Source: Spirochaetes bacterium GWB1_60_80
Lineage (GTDB): Bacteria > Spirochaetota > Spirochaetia > Treponematales > UBA12059
Assembly (NCBI GenBank): GCA_001829185.1
Contig: MIAR01000053.1
Location: 62,001-126,000, forward strand
DNA: 64,000 bases
Direction of reading: 5' to 3'
Made by a program: the position numbers and the translations under genes. Positions 26,863 to 43,267 of the stretch are shown piece after piece; position 1 is the stretch's first letter, and each line of letters starts with the position of its first letter. Under the pieces are notes generated by a model. The model was not told the origin of the DNA, did not search any database, and worked only from the letters and a program-made list of their open reading frames with translations.

Positions 26863-27237
26863 TTAAGCCTTCGGCCGCTTGGCGCCGTATTTGGAACGGG
26901 AGCGCTTGCGGTCAGCGACGCCGAGGGTATCCTTGGCGCCACGGATGATATGATAACGAACACCTGGCAAGTCCTTGACGCGGCCACCGCGAATAAGGAC
27001 GACGGAGTGCTCCTGAAGGTTGTGGCCGACTCCCGGAATATAGGCGGTCACTTCGACACCATGGGAAAGGCGGACGCGTGCCACCTTGCGCAGGGCGGAG
27101 TTCGGCTTCTTCGGGGTGACGGTCATGACGCGCGTACAAACGCCGCGTTTTTGCGGGCACTCATCGAGGGCCGGGCTCTTTGTCTTCCAGATGGTCTGAC
27201 GACGACCAAACCGGACTAACTGGTTAATTGTAGGCAT
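26863..27237 (-). CDS. rpsL: 30S ribosomal protein S12
   Basis: 124 aa decoding-centre protein. It contains [12 protein letters not shown] at the start, [15 protein letters not shown] and [13 protein letters not shown]. The Lys in the PKKPNS loop and the Lys before DLPG, the two main streptomycin-resistance sites, carry the wild-type residues, so sensitivity is expected at this level. It heads a separate transcript with rpsG. Confidence 0.98.
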   Translation of the reverse strand: MPTINQLVRFGRRQTIWKTKSPALDECPQKRGVCTRVMTVTPKKPNSALRKVARVRLSHGVEVTAYIPGVGHNLQEHSVVLIRGGRVKDLPGVRYHIIRGAKDTLGVADRKRSRSKYGAKRPKA

Positions 27238-27340
27238 GAAACCTGAATCTCCTGATTTTAGCCGAACCTCAGCATGATCCGGCGGTATCTTGGTACACGA
27301 GAAACTATATCAGCGCGCCGATAGAACGCGCCAAGTTGAT

Positions 27341-27370
27341 ACAATAAAGAAAAGCATGCCATCATGTCAA
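27341..27370 (-). promoter_or_regulatory. Promoter of rpsL-rpsG
   Basis: Consensus TTGACA (27365-27370), 18-nt spacer and TATTGT (27341-27346) on the minus strand, about 104 nt before the rpsL start, just downstream of the rpoC-distal hairpin. Confidence 0.75.
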
Positions 27371-27406
27371 CTGCCCCAGGCAGGATATACTGGTTTGGCC
27401 CGGGGG

Positions 27407-27447
27407 ACCAGGCGGCCGGGGTGGCAATTCCATCCCGGCCGCCTGGT
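27407..27447 (-). other. Long perfect hairpin after rpoC
   Basis: An 18-bp stem (27407-27424 with 27430-27447, one G-U pair) with loop CAATT sits 2 nt after the rpoC stop. No T-run follows on the minus strand. It may act as an mRNA end or processing structure between rpoC and the rpsL promoter. Confidence 0.75.
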
Positions 27448-27449
27448 AA

Positions 27450-31814
<4,365 letters not shown>

Positions 31815-31827
31815 GTGAGCTCCCCTT

Positions 31828-35322
<3,495 letters not shown>

Positions 35323-35451
35323 CATTACCCCCTGTCAAAAATCGGGCGATTTTTTTACATCGTAAAATCCCGGGGCGGGCCTGGGCACGGCGCCGGGAAC
35401 GGATCGGAAAGGAAGGTTTGCATCGGCCAAACGCTCCCAGGACATGAATAC

Positions 35452-35485
35452 ACCGCAGGCAACAGCCGAAGCTGTCACCTGCGGT
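35452..35485 (-). other. Hairpin in the rplL-rpoB spacer
   Basis: ACCGCAGG/CCTGCGGT (8 bp), a symmetric CA/CA internal loop, ACAGC/GCTGT (5 bp) and a 4-nt loop make a strong two-step stem. In E. coli the equivalent spacer holds an attenuator and an RNase III site; an analogous role in setting the rplL:rpoB ratio is inferred. Confidence 0.7.
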
Positions 35486-35511
35486 ATGAGTCGGCTTATA
35501 AGGTTAGGACC

Positions 35512-35895
35512 TTATTTAATGTCAACAGCGCCACCAGCCTCGGCGATGGATTTCTTGATCTTCTCGGCTTCAGCCTTCGGAATGCCTTCCTTAAGCGGCT
35601 TGTCGCCAGCTTCGACCAGATCCTTGGCTTCCTTGAGGCCCAGACCGGTAATGGTGCGGACTTCCTTGATAACCGAGATCTTCTTGTCGGCCGGTACGCC
35701 ACCCTTGAGGATGACGGTGAACTCGGTCTGCTCTTCGACGGGTGCGGCGGCGGCGGCGGGGCCGGCGGCCATGGCGACCGGGGCGGCGGCGGTAACGCCG
35801 AACTTCTCTTCCATGGCTTTGACGAGGACGGAAACCTCGAGGACGGTCATGTTGGCAATGGCGTCCAGAATCTGATCAGTCGTGAGTGCTGCCAT
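35512..35895 (-). CDS. rplL: 50S ribosomal protein L7/L12
   Basis: 127 aa stalk protein. The N-terminal dimerisation helix ([20 protein letters not shown]) is followed by an Ala/Pro/Gly hinge and the C-terminal factor-binding domain [20 protein letters not shown] with [12 protein letters not shown]. It recruits EF-Tu and EF-G. It lies 125 nt after rplJ. Confidence 0.97.
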   Translation of the reverse strand: MAALTTDQILDAIANMTVLEVSVLVKAMEEKFGVTAAAPVAMAAGPAAAAAPVEEQTEFTVILKGGVPADKKISVIKEVRTITGLGLKEAKDLVEAGDKPLKEGIPKAEAEKIKKSIAEAGGAVDIK

Positions 35896-36020
35896 ATTAT
35901 CTTCTCCTTATGGCGAAAAACGATTGCCGTTTCATCGAAACGACCGGACCCGCGAGGGTCCTGTTAAGCGGACAGGAACGGCAGCATTCCCGAAGCCTGA
36001 CCGCGTGGTTCACAAAAACT

Positions 36021-36563
36021 TTAGCTGGCGACGGCGGCCTTTTGGTCGGCTACGGCCTGCAGGGTGCGCACCAACTTGGTGGGCACGCCGTTGATGGCGT
36101 AGACCAGGTTCTGCAACGGGGCGTTCATGGCGCTCATCAACATCGAGATGAGCTGGTTTTTGCCCGGCAACCTGGAGAAGGCTTCCATCATCTTGTTGTC
36201 GTAGACGGATTTCTCGACAATACCGCCCTTGAGCTTAACCGGGTTTTCCTTGGCAAATTCGACGATCACCTTGGCGACTTCATTGGAGTCGGTCGTGGCG
36301 AAGGCGATGGCGGTCGGACCGGTCAGGTACGAGGCGACGTCCGGGAAAGCCATCTTCTCGAAGGCGATGCGGGCGAAATTGTTCTTAATAACATGATATT
36401 CCGCGTTCTTGGCGCGGAGCTGGTCGCGCAGGGCAGTGATCTGCTCCACGCTGAGGCCACGATAATCGGTGAAGATAAAATCGCGGCTCTGCTTGATCTG
36501 CTCGGTAACCGCCTCAAGGGCGGAAACCTTGGCCGGTTGCAGTGTCTTTCCACGAATAGCCAT
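36021..36563 (-). CDS. rplJ: 50S ribosomal protein L10
   Basis: 180 aa. The N-terminal rRNA-binding part contains FTDYRGLSVEQITALRDQLR and EYHVIKNNFARIA, both typical of L10. The C-terminal helix (ending TLQAVADQKAAV) anchors L7/L12 dimers. It starts 3 nt after rplA stops, so the two are coupled. Confidence 0.97.
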   Translation of the reverse strand: MAIRGKTLQPAKVSALEAVTEQIKQSRDFIFTDYRGLSVEQITALRDQLRAKNAEYHVIKNNFARIAFEKMAFPDVASYLTGPTAIAFATTDSNEVAKVIVEFAKENPVKLKGGIVEKSVYDNKMMEAFSRLPGKNQLISMLMSAMNAPLQNLVYAINGVPTKLVRTLQAVADQKAAVAS

Positions 36564-36566
36564 AGT

Positions 36567-37250
36567 TTACCTCTCTGCCTTCGCTAAGGCGACCTTGACG
36601 CTGGGACCCATCGTGGAAGCCAGGTAGATGGACTGCACGAATTCGCCCTTGGCATCCGCCGGACGCTTGCGGGTGACTTCGTCGATCAGGATCTGGACGT
36701 TCTCGGCCAGGCTGGCCGGCGCCATAGACGCCTTGCCGATGGCCAGATGCACGATACCGGCCTTGTCGGCGCGGAACTCGATGCGGCCCTTCTTGAGCTC
36801 GTTGATGGCGGCCTTGATGTCAAAGGTGACGGTGCCGGTCTTGGGATTAGGCATCAGGCCCTTGCGGCCCAGTACCATACCGAGGCGACCAACGTCCTTC
36901 ATCATGTCCGGAGTGGCTACGGCGATATCGAAATCCATCCAGCCGCCCTTGATCTTCTCGACCAGGACGTCCGAACCGGCAAAGGTGGCGCCGGCTTCCA
37001 GGGCTTCTTTTTCCTTATCGGGCTTGCAGAATACCAGCACGCGCTTCTCGGCGCGGAACTGGTGCGGCAACACGACCGTGTCGCGTACCGTCTGGCTCTT
37101 CTTCAGGTTGACCCGAACGTGAATCTCGACCGTCTCGTCGAATTTGGCCGTCTTGATGTCCTGGACCAACTTGCAGGCCTCAGCGACCTCGTAAGCCTTC
37201 GTGGCGTCCACTTTTTTAACCGCATCGCGGTATTTCTTGCCATGCTTCAT
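36567..37250 (-). CDS. rplA: 50S ribosomal protein L1
   Basis: 227 aa. KHGKKYRDAVKKVD at the start, the FDETVEIHVRVNL segment, and the domain II motif GLMPNPKTGTVTFD identify L1, the stalk protein and translational repressor of the L11 operon in E. coli. ATG 37250 is chosen: GGAG lies about 9 nt upstream, whereas in-frame GTG codons just before it overlap the rplK stop. Confidence 0.97.
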   Translation of the reverse strand: MKHGKKYRDAVKKVDATKAYEVAEACKLVQDIKTAKFDETVEIHVRVNLKKSQTVRDTVVLPHQFRAEKRVLVFCKPDKEKEALEAGATFAGSDVLVEKIKGGWMDFDIAVATPDMMKDVGRLGMVLGRKGLMPNPKTGTVTFDIKAAINELKKGRIEFRADKAGIVHLAIGKASMAPASLAENVQILIDEVTRKRPADAKGEFVQSIYLASTMGPSVKVALAKAER

Positions 37251-37252
37251 GC

Positions 37253-37684
37253 TCACCACTCCACTTCCACGCCCATACTGCGGGCAGTTCCGGCAATGAT
37301 CTTCTCCGCGGCCGCGATATCGTTGGCGCTCAGATCCTTGAGCTTCAGCTGGGCGATCTCGGTGATCTTGGCGTGGGAGATCTTGGCCACCTTCTGCTTG
37401 TGCGGCACCGGCGAACCCTTTTCCAGGCCAATGGCGCGCTTGATGAGCACCGAGGCCGGCGGGGTCTTGAGGATGAAGGTGAAGGTCTTGTCTTTGTAGA
37501 TGGTAATCAGGGCCGGAATAATCAGACCTGTTTCCATCGACTTGGTCCTGTCATTGAATTGCTGACAGAACTGGGGCGCACTGACGCCGTGCGGGCCGAG
37601 CGCCGGTCCGACGGGCGGGGCCGGCGTCGCCTTACCGGCCGGGCACTGCAACTTGACGATTGCGGTGACCACTTTCTTTGCCAT
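37253..37684 (-). CDS. rplK: 50S ribosomal protein L11
   Basis: 143 aa, standard length. [20 protein letters not shown] is the diagnostic N-terminal block and the C-terminal RNA-binding domain ends [18 protein letters not shown] lies 8 nt before ATG 37684. A hairpin (37706-37725, one mismatch) immediately upstream of that RBS is a candidate L1 autoregulatory site. Confidence 0.97.
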   Translation of the reverse strand: MAKKVVTAIVKLQCPAGKATPAPPVGPALGPHGVSAPQFCQQFNDRTKSMETGLIIPALITIYKDKTFTFILKTPPASVLIKRAIGLEKGSPVPHKQKVAKISHAKITEIAQLKLKDLSANDIAAAEKIIAGTARSMGVEVEW

Positions 37685-38031
37685 ACTAGACTCCTTTCGT
37701 GGTACTTCCAGCCCTATGGCCGGAAGCTCCGGTCCGATCCGCCAGGCGGATTCGGGAGCCGGAGATAGCGTCTTGCGCCCGGCAGCCTGCGACCGCACAG
37801 CGGCCGCAGAGGCGAAAGACTCCCATCATGCGGAGAGGTCGGCAGCCTTGCGGCCATCCGACACATCCATACCGTTCTATGAGAAGCGCTTGAAACGCTG
37901 CATTAAAAGATCACGTTTGCCCCATGGGCACGCCCGAAGGGCAAGGAACGGGAGTATCTGGCGATCCGCCGATACTCCCGTATGAAATTGACAAGGCCAG
38001 AACGACCACCTGGGCCAATTCCAGCTTTTAC
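37685..38031 (-). other. nusG-rplK intergenic region with hairpins
   Basis: 347 nt without a supportable gene. It contains a strong stem 7-51 nt after nusG (ACGGGAGTATC 37948-37958 with GATACTCCCGT 37971-37981, 11 bp) without a U-run, and the imperfect hairpin directly before rplK (37706-37725). Reading frames across it look random. It is probably the leader and start region of the rplKAJL-rpoBC transcript, but I could not pick a convincing promoter. Confidence 0.55.
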
Positions 38032-38589
38032 TTAAACTTTCTCCACCTGCAGCATGTCGACCTCAACCGGCGTAGCCCGCCCGAAGATTCCGACCATGAC
38101 GCGCAGCTTGCTCTTGTCCTGCATGACTTCCTCGATGGTGCCGGAGAACGTCTCGAACGGCCCCTCGATGATCTTGACCTGCTCGCCGACCGCGAAATTC
38201 TGGCGCGACTTGACAGGCTTCTCGCCTTTGATGTCACCGGAGCGCTGCAGTATCTGGCGGGCTTCCTCGGCCGAGATAGCGGCTGGCTTGTGTTGCCCGG
38301 CGGCGCCGACAAAGCCGGTGACGCCATTGACCTTTTTGATGGTAGAACAGGTAGACTTCCAGTCGGTTTCAGGCAGATCCATCTCGACCAGCAGGTAGCC
38401 AGGCAGCATCTTGCGCTGACTGGTGCGGCGCTTGCCGTCCTTGATATCCACCACGTCTTCGCTGGGAATCTTTATATCGACAAGCACGGCCGGATCCAGC
38501 TCGCCATTAGCGATCAAAACCCGGAGCGTCTTTTCAATCTTGGCTTCGTAACCGGAGTATACATGGAGCACGTACCAGGCTTTTGCCAT
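38032..38589 (-). CDS. nusG: Transcription termination/antitermination factor NusG
   Basis: 185 aa. The NGN domain (KAWYVLHVYSGYEAKIEKTL, MLPGYLLVEMDL) and C-terminal KOW domain (FAVGEQVKIIEGPFETFSG) are complete. It bridges RNA polymerase with Rho or the ribosome. The start follows secE by 13 nt; the RBS is weak, suggesting coupling to secE. Confidence 0.97.
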   Translation of the reverse strand: MAKAWYVLHVYSGYEAKIEKTLRVLIANGELDPAVLVDIKIPSEDVVDIKDGKRRTSQRKMLPGYLLVEMDLPETDWKSTCSTIKKVNGVTGFVGAAGQHKPAAISAEEARQILQRSGDIKGEKPVKSRQNFAVGEQVKIIEGPFETFSGTIEEVMQDKSKLRVMVGIFGRATPVEVDMLQVEKV

Positions 38590-38602
38590 ATTGCATCCAG
38601 CC

Positions 38603-38782
38603 TTACAGAACCAGATCGAGCAATTTGACCCACAGCGACTCAATCGCGAACAGGAAGGCGGCAACCAGAACGGTGGAGAAAATAACCACCTTGGTGGAGG
38701 CAATGACGCTATCACGCGTCGGCCAAACCACCTTCTTAAGTTCACCCACGCAATCCTTGACGAATTGTATCAGCTTTTTCAT
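38603..38782 (-). CDS. secE: Preprotein translocase subunit SecE
   Basis: 59 aa single-helix form, typical of most bacteria outside the gamma-proteobacteria. The amphipathic segment FVKDCVGELKKVVWPTRD carries the SecE signature, followed by one membrane helix (VVIFSTVLVAAFLFAI). It clamps the SecYEG channel. AAGGAG lies 7 nt before ATG 38782. Confidence 0.96.
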   Translation of the reverse strand: MKKLIQFVKDCVGELKKVVWPTRDSVIASTKVVIFSTVLVAAFLFAIESLWVKLLDLVL

Positions 38783-38877
38783 ATTGACTCCTTGCCGAAA
38801 ATAAGCGACCCGACAGCCCGCCGCCCAAAACGACACGCTACCGGCGAAAAAACCGTACCTAGGGAAACCGAAAACTA

Positions 38878-38950
38878 CAGGCCAGGAAGGACTCGAACCC
38901 TCAACATTCGGTTTTGGAGACCGACGCTCTACCATTAGAGCTACTGGCCT
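38878..38950 (-). tRNA. tRNA-Trp (CCA)
   Basis: 73-nt cloverleaf with acceptor AGGCCAG/CTGGCCT, anticodon loop CTCCAAA (anticodon CCA) and T-loop GTTCGAGTC. The discriminator is G, as expected for Trp. The 3' CCA is not encoded. It lies between rpmG and secE, a common arrangement. Confidence 0.97.
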
Positions 38951-39044
38951 AGGTACAGACCGGCCCAAGGCCGTCCGTGCAGGCAATCAGGCGCCTGCAA
39001 GACCCGACGTTCCGGCTACGGTAACCGACAACGCCATTCCAGGC

Positions 39045-39221
39045 TTATTTTACCTTGGTTTCCTTATGGAGAGTATGCTTGCGGTCCCACTTGCAATACT
39101 TGGAAAGCTCCAGCTTCTCTTGCTGGGTCTTGCGGTTCTTGGTGGTGGTATAATTCCGTCGCTTGCATTCGCTGCAGGCAAGGGCGATAATTTCGATAGT
39201 CTGCTTCTTCTTGGTAGCCAT
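39045..39221 (-). CDS. rpmG: 50S ribosomal protein L33
   Basis: 58 aa, starting [19 protein letters not shown], with [13 protein letters not shown] and the ending [11 protein letters not shown] typical of L33. The first zinc knuckle is intact (C-S-E-C) but the second reads C-K-W-D in place of C-x-x-C, leaving three Cys and one Asp. The start is ATG 39221. It lies between tRNA-Thr and tRNA-Trp in the same transcript. Confidence 0.94.
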   Translation of the reverse strand: MATKKKQTIEIIALACSECKRRNYTTTKNRKTQQEKLELSKYCKWDRKHTLHKETKVK

Positions 39222-39394
39222 ACAATATCCTTCCGCGCGATCTCTCGCAGGCCATTCGTGGTCGATCAGCCAAGTACGCTGGCCAGCGAGCCGCCAACCG
39301 TAAAAAAAAGAGCCTGGAATGCGCCATCAAAAACGACACTGAACCCAGACACTTCAAATCGCGCACTTGAAATCAACCAGTCCTGCCTGAAATA

Positions 39395-39467
39395 AGCCCT
39401 CGAACGGAATCGAACCGTTGACCTCATCCTTACCATGGATGTGCTCTACCGACTGAGCTACAAGGGC
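39395..39467 (-). tRNA. tRNA-Thr (GGT)
   Basis: 73-nt cloverleaf with acceptor GCCCTTG/CGAGGGC, anticodon loop ATGGTAA (anticodon GGT) on a CATCC/GGATG stem, and T-loop GGTTCGATTCC. The discriminator is U. CCA is not encoded. It is the first element of the tRNA-rpmG-tRNA-secE-nusG transcript. Confidence 0.97.
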
Positions 39468-39481
39468 GCAATAGCGGTGGT

Positions 39482-39510
39482 ACATTATCAATCTGGACGG
39501 ATTTTGTCAA
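39482..39510 (-). promoter_or_regulatory. Promoter of the tRNA-Thr/rpmG/secE/nusG operon
   Basis: Consensus TTGACA (39505-39510), then TAATGT at 17 nt (39482-39487) or GATAAT at 15 nt, in an AT-rich gap 15 nt before the tRNA 5' end. Confidence 0.75.
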
Positions 39511-39534
39511 GAGGATTGGCGAAAAAGACGTAAA

Positions 39535-41190
39535 TCAATTTCGATTGGAACGCTTCTTGCGTCGCTGCAAGGCGTTAAGCAGGTAAGCCGCCACCGGATC
39601 CCTGGTCAACAGCAGCAAAGCGATGCCGACCACGCCATACATCAGCGTAGCGATGAGCAGCGGTGCCCCGGCAAACAGTAGCCGCGAACTGAAACCGGCA
39701 AAGCCGCGCTGCACAACCGGGCCCAGCAACCAGACCGGCACCGCCGCCAGTACCGACAGCAGCAGTAGCTTAAGACTATACAGCAGCACGGCCAGGAAGG
39801 CCGGCCCCGCCCCAGCCACCTTTTTACGTAGAAACATCAAAACCAAAATGACAGTATTGAGGGCACTGGCCACCGACAGGGCCAAGGCGATGCCATAACC
39901 CTGAAAATGCCGCGAAAATTGCCAGGCCAGCAACATATTGAGCAAAAAGGCGGCACTACCGGCCCAGGCCGGGTTGCGGGTATCCTTGAGGGCGTAGAAA
40001 GCCGGCGCGATAATGCGATTGAGGGCGATGAACAGTAAACCCAGGCAATGGTATAGGAAAATTTCGGCCGTTAGCCGTACCGACTCAGCCGTAAAGGCGC
40101 CGCTTTGAAAGAGCAGCGCCACGATATTCTGCCGCTGCAGGCTGGCAAAAACCACCACCGGCATGGTAACCAGCACCACCGCCTCCATAGAGCGCTTGAA
40201 GCGGTCGACGAAACGTTCCCAGGCCTGGCCGATGGCCAAGCCGGCCAGCTCCGGCAGCATGACGGTGCCGATGGAAACCACGAACAGCCCCAGAATTAGC
40301 TCCTGCAATCGCAGCGACAACTGGATGCTGGTAGCCGCGCCGACACCATAAGCCAGACCAGTGGACACAAAGGCGTTAAGCTCGTAGACGGCCATCCCCA
40401 GCAACGTCGGCAGCATTAGTAGCAGCACCCGCTTCATGCCCGGGTTGCCGAAGGCGGACTTCAGGCCGACGAAGCGAAAACGGACGCCGAGCTTGATAAG
40501 CGCCGGCAATTGGCAGGCCGCCTGGAGCAAACCACCGACTAGGACGCCCAGCGCCATGGCCCGCGCCGGATTGGGCACCCACAGCACCAGTAAGGGCGGC
40601 ACTAGCAGGAAGCTGAGGTTGAACAGGATGGGGCCGATACCCGACGGCACAAACACGCCGTGGGCGTTTAAAATACCCTGAAAAAAGGCCGCCACCGAGA
40701 CCAGCGCCAAATAAGGAAACATCAGGCGGATCAGGAAGGCCGTCTCGCCAATATCATGGGCTACGCTGGCGTCGGCGCTCATGATGCCGTAGGTAGCGGC
40801 GATGTAATAGGCTCCGGCGATGCCGGCCGCTACCACCAAGCCCGTCACCAGGCTCAAGACGGTGAAGGTGGCCGAGAGAAAATCCTGGCTACTCTTGTCG
40901 TCGCCGGCGGCAAAGTAGCCCTTCATGGTAGGAATGAAGGCCGTGGACATGGCGCCCTCGGCCAACAGTTTACGGAACAGGTTGGGGGTGTTGTAGGCCA
41001 CGGTGAACGATTCGCCCAGCGGCGAGGTGCCCATCAGGGTGGCGCGGGTCATCTCGCGCAGCAGTCCAAGGATGCGGGATACCATGGTCAACAAGGAAAG
41101 CTTGCCGCTTTCGCGCATCATGGCCTGGCCGCGCGTCTGGCCAGCACTGTCGTCGGCCGTCAGGCTGGCCGCTTCGCTTTCATCGCTCAT
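39535..41190 (-). CDS. murJ: Lipid II flippase MurJ
   Basis: 551 aa with about 14 membrane helices. SRILGLLREMTRATLMG and FTVAYNTPNLFRKLLAEGAM are the MurJ/MviN signature, with the conserved Arg residues of the central cavity. It flips lipid-linked peptidoglycan precursor to the outer leaflet. ATG 41190 has no RBS; a weak -10-like TATCCT ends 7 nt upstream. The N-terminal ~25 residues before the first helix are acidic and variable. Confidence 0.95.
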   Translation of the reverse strand: MSDESEAASLTADDSAGQTRGQAMMRESGKLSLLTMVSRILGLLREMTRATLMGTSPLGESFTVAYNTPNLFRKLLAEGAMSTAFIPTMKGYFAAGDDKSSQDFLSATFTVLSLVTGLVVAAGIAGAYYIAATYGIMSADASVAHDIGETAFLIRLMFPYLALVSVAAFFQGILNAHGVFVPSGIGPILFNLSFLLVPPLLVLWVPNPARAMALGVLVGGLLQAACQLPALIKLGVRFRFVGLKSAFGNPGMKRVLLLMLPTLLGMAVYELNAFVSTGLAYGVGAATSIQLSLRLQELILGLFVVSIGTVMLPELAGLAIGQAWERFVDRFKRSMEAVVLVTMPVVVFASLQRQNIVALLFQSGAFTAESVRLTAEIFLYHCLGLLFIALNRIIAPAFYALKDTRNPAWAGSAAFLLNMLLAWQFSRHFQGYGIALALSVASALNTVILVLMFLRKKVAGAGPAFLAVLLYSLKLLLLSVLAAVPVWLLGPVVQRGFAGFSSRLLFAGAPLLIATLMYGVVGIALLLLTRDPVAAYLLNALQRRKKRSNRN

Positions 41191-41320
41191 GGCCGGCAGG
41201 ATAGCATACCCGGGCAAGGTGGGGACAGGGGCAGGCAGCAGGCTACCCGGCCGTTCCAGAGGGAAGCGGCCAGGCGCCTGACTGACCCGGACGCCGCCTG
41301 AGTCAATTAATCAGCGCGGA

Positions 41321-42070
41321 TCAACCGCGCGGCAAGGGATTGTAGTGCTCGCCGTAATCGTAGGCATCGCTGTGTTCGGCCTTCTTGACGGCGCCAACCG
41401 CCAAGTAGGTCAGCGGCGTGAAGGCCGCCTCGATGGTCGTCTTGAACAGATAATTGGATAGCACCATGGCTATCAACACCGGCAGGGGGTAGAGCCCATA
41501 GAAGGCGATTAGCACGAACAACAGGGTGTCGAGTGCCTGGCCAACCAGGGTAGAACCGATGGTCCGCACCCACAGATAGCGGCCTTTGAACCGGATCTTG
41601 AGGCGGGACAAGACGACCGAGTTGGAATATTCGCCCGCAAAATAGGCCACGATACTGGCCAGGGCGATGCGCGGCAGAGGCAGCAGCAGGTGGTCGAAGT
41701 CAGCCTGGAAAGGCCAGCTGGGTTCGGCCGGCAGCACCCCGATCAGCCACGTGTTGGCCGACATCAGCACCAGCATCAGCAAGCCGGTCCAGATTACCTT
41801 GCGCGAATCCTTGTAGCCGTACACTTCGGTCAAAACATCGCCGAAGATGTAGGACAGCGGGAACAGCAGCGTGCCACCATCGAAAACGAAGGGCCCGAGC
41901 TGGACCATCTTGGTGGCCAGGATGTTGGATATCACCAGAACGCCGACAAAGAGTCCGGATAGCACCGGCAAGAAGTTTTTCTTGGGAAGACCGTCCGGCA
42001 GCGCGCCGACCTTTTCCCGACCCGTGGAACCGCCCTTGGCGGCTCCGTCCTTTGGTTGTGTGTGTGTCAT
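41321..42070 (-). CDS. yhhQ: YhhQ-type queuosine precursor transporter
   Basis: 249 aa with about six membrane helices. Conserved blocks include NILATKMVQLGPFVFDGGTL and FPLSYIFGDVLTEVYGYKDS, diagnostic of the YhhQ/Vut_1 family that imports preQ0/preQ1 for tRNA queuosine. Ahead of the first helix stands a ~30-residue Gly/Lys-rich tail. ATG 42070 is used since an earlier in-frame ATG (42079) sits inside the -10 box. No RBS. Confidence 0.92.
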   Translation of the reverse strand: MTHTQPKDGAAKGGSTGREKVGALPDGLPKKNFLPVLSGLFVGVLVISNILATKMVQLGPFVFDGGTLLFPLSYIFGDVLTEVYGYKDSRKVIWTGLLMLVLMSANTWLIGVLPAEPSWPFQADFDHLLLPLPRIALASIVAYFAGEYSNSVVLSRLKIRFKGRYLWVRTIGSTLVGQALDTLLFVLIAFYGLYPLPVLIAMVLSNYLFKTTIEAAFTPLTYLAVGAVKKAEHSDAYDYGEHYNPLPRG

Positions 42071-42077
42071 GGGCGGC

Positions 42078-42107
42078 ATTGTAAAGCAAGAAGGCCCCGC
42101 CCGGCAA
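42078..42107 (-). promoter_or_regulatory. Promoter of yhhQ, placed for a leaderless mRNA
   Basis: Minus strand TTGCCG (42102-42107), 18-nt spacer, TACAAT (42078-42083), ending 7 nt before ATG 42070. Confidence 0.6.
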
Positions 42108-42189
42108 GCCAATTCCACGCGACTGGCCCCGGACCGGTCATCATTAGCAGCGTTGCCAAAGCCGGCTGGATACTATAAAATGGCGCATC

Positions 42190-43182
42190 ATGATTGAAAC
42201 CAAGGATTTTACCGTCCTAGACTTGTTGGATATGGACCTCAAGGACCACGACGACCTACAATTGCGCTGCATTGCCGGGCGCAAGGGGCTAGGACGGGTC
42301 ATCAACCTACCCGACATCAACCGGCCAGGCCTGGCGCTGTCTGGGTTCTACGAAAATTTCGCCTGGCAACGGGTGCAGGTGATGGGTCTGGGCGAGAACG
42401 CCTACATCCGCAAACTGTTTGACGAAAACAAAAGCGCCAATCTGACAACACTCTTCGGCTACGATATTCCTTGTTTCATCTTCACCAACGGCGCCATGCC
42501 GGAGAAGGAGTTCCTGGCCTTGGCCGAGGAACGCGACTGCCCGGTCCTGATTACCGATCTGTCGTCTACCGAGTTCATGAACCGGCTGATGCGGGTGCTG
42601 TCGGGCGTCTTCGCGCCTAAAACCACCGTCCACGGCGTCCTGGTCGAGGTCTACGGCATCGGCATCCTGCTCACCGGCGATTCCGGCGTCGGCAAGAGCG
42701 AGACGGCCCTCGAGCTGATCGAGCGCGGCCACCGCCTGGTAGCCGACGACGTGGTCGAGATTCGCTGCGTCTCCGGCAACATTCTGATGGGCTCCGGCGC
42801 CAACAAAGTCATCGGCCACCACATGGAAATCCGCGGGCTGGGCATCATCAATGTCACCCACCTGTTCGGCGTGCGCGCCATCCGCGACAAGAAGCAAGTC
42901 CAGTTGATCTGCAATCTCGAGGAATGGGACACCAACAAGGTGTATGACCGCATCGGCACTGACGAAAAGACCCAGGCCATCCTGGATGTCCACATCCCGC
43001 ACCTCGATATCCCGGTAAAACCGGGGCGAAACATCCCAATCATCATCGAAACCGCCGCCATGAACGAGCGTCTCAAGAAAATGGGCTATCATTCGGCGCA
43101 AGAATTCAATAAAAACATCCTCCGGTGGCTTGAGAGCGAGAGCGCCCGTGCCGTATACTTTGGCAGAGACGATTCGATTTGA
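42190..43182 (+). CDS. hprK: HPr kinase/phosphorylase
   Basis: 330 aa bifunctional enzyme that phosphorylates HPr on Ser46 and removes that phosphate. The P-loop GDSGVGKS (163-170), VADDVVEI, and the HprK signature HMEIRGLGIINV are present, with an N-terminal DRTGG-like domain. No RBS is obvious; TATAAA at 42174-42179 with TTGCCA 15 nt before it suggests a very short leader. No PTS permease or enzyme I is nearby, so it probably works as a regulatory switch, as in other spirochaetes. First gene of the plus-strand operon. Confidence 0.95.
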   Translation: MIETKDFTVLDLLDMDLKDHDDLQLRCIAGRKGLGRVINLPDINRPGLALSGFYENFAWQRVQVMGLGENAYIRKLFDENKSANLTTLFGYDIPCFIFTNGAMPEKEFLALAEERDCPVLITDLSSTEFMNRLMRVLSGVFAPKTTVHGVLVEVYGIGILLTGDSGVGKSETALELIERGHRLVADDVVEIRCVSGNILMGSGANKVIGHHMEIRGLGIINVTHLFGVRAIRDKKQVQLICNLEEWDTNKVYDRIGTDEKTQAILDVHIPHLDIPVKPGRNIPIIIETAAMNERLKKMGYHSAQEFNKNILRWLESESARAVYFGRDDSI

Positions 43183-43267
43183 CGTGCCGACACCATGCTT
43201 CCGGGCAGCCGACGCCCGAACCCGCCGCGGTTAACAGCCACGGACGAACGTCAGTCTGGAGAGCACT

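Noticed and set aside
41198-41203. TATCCT 7 nt before murJ as a further leaderless promoter
   Set aside because: The hexamer is a poor match and no -35 is found, so it is not counted with purE and yhhQ.
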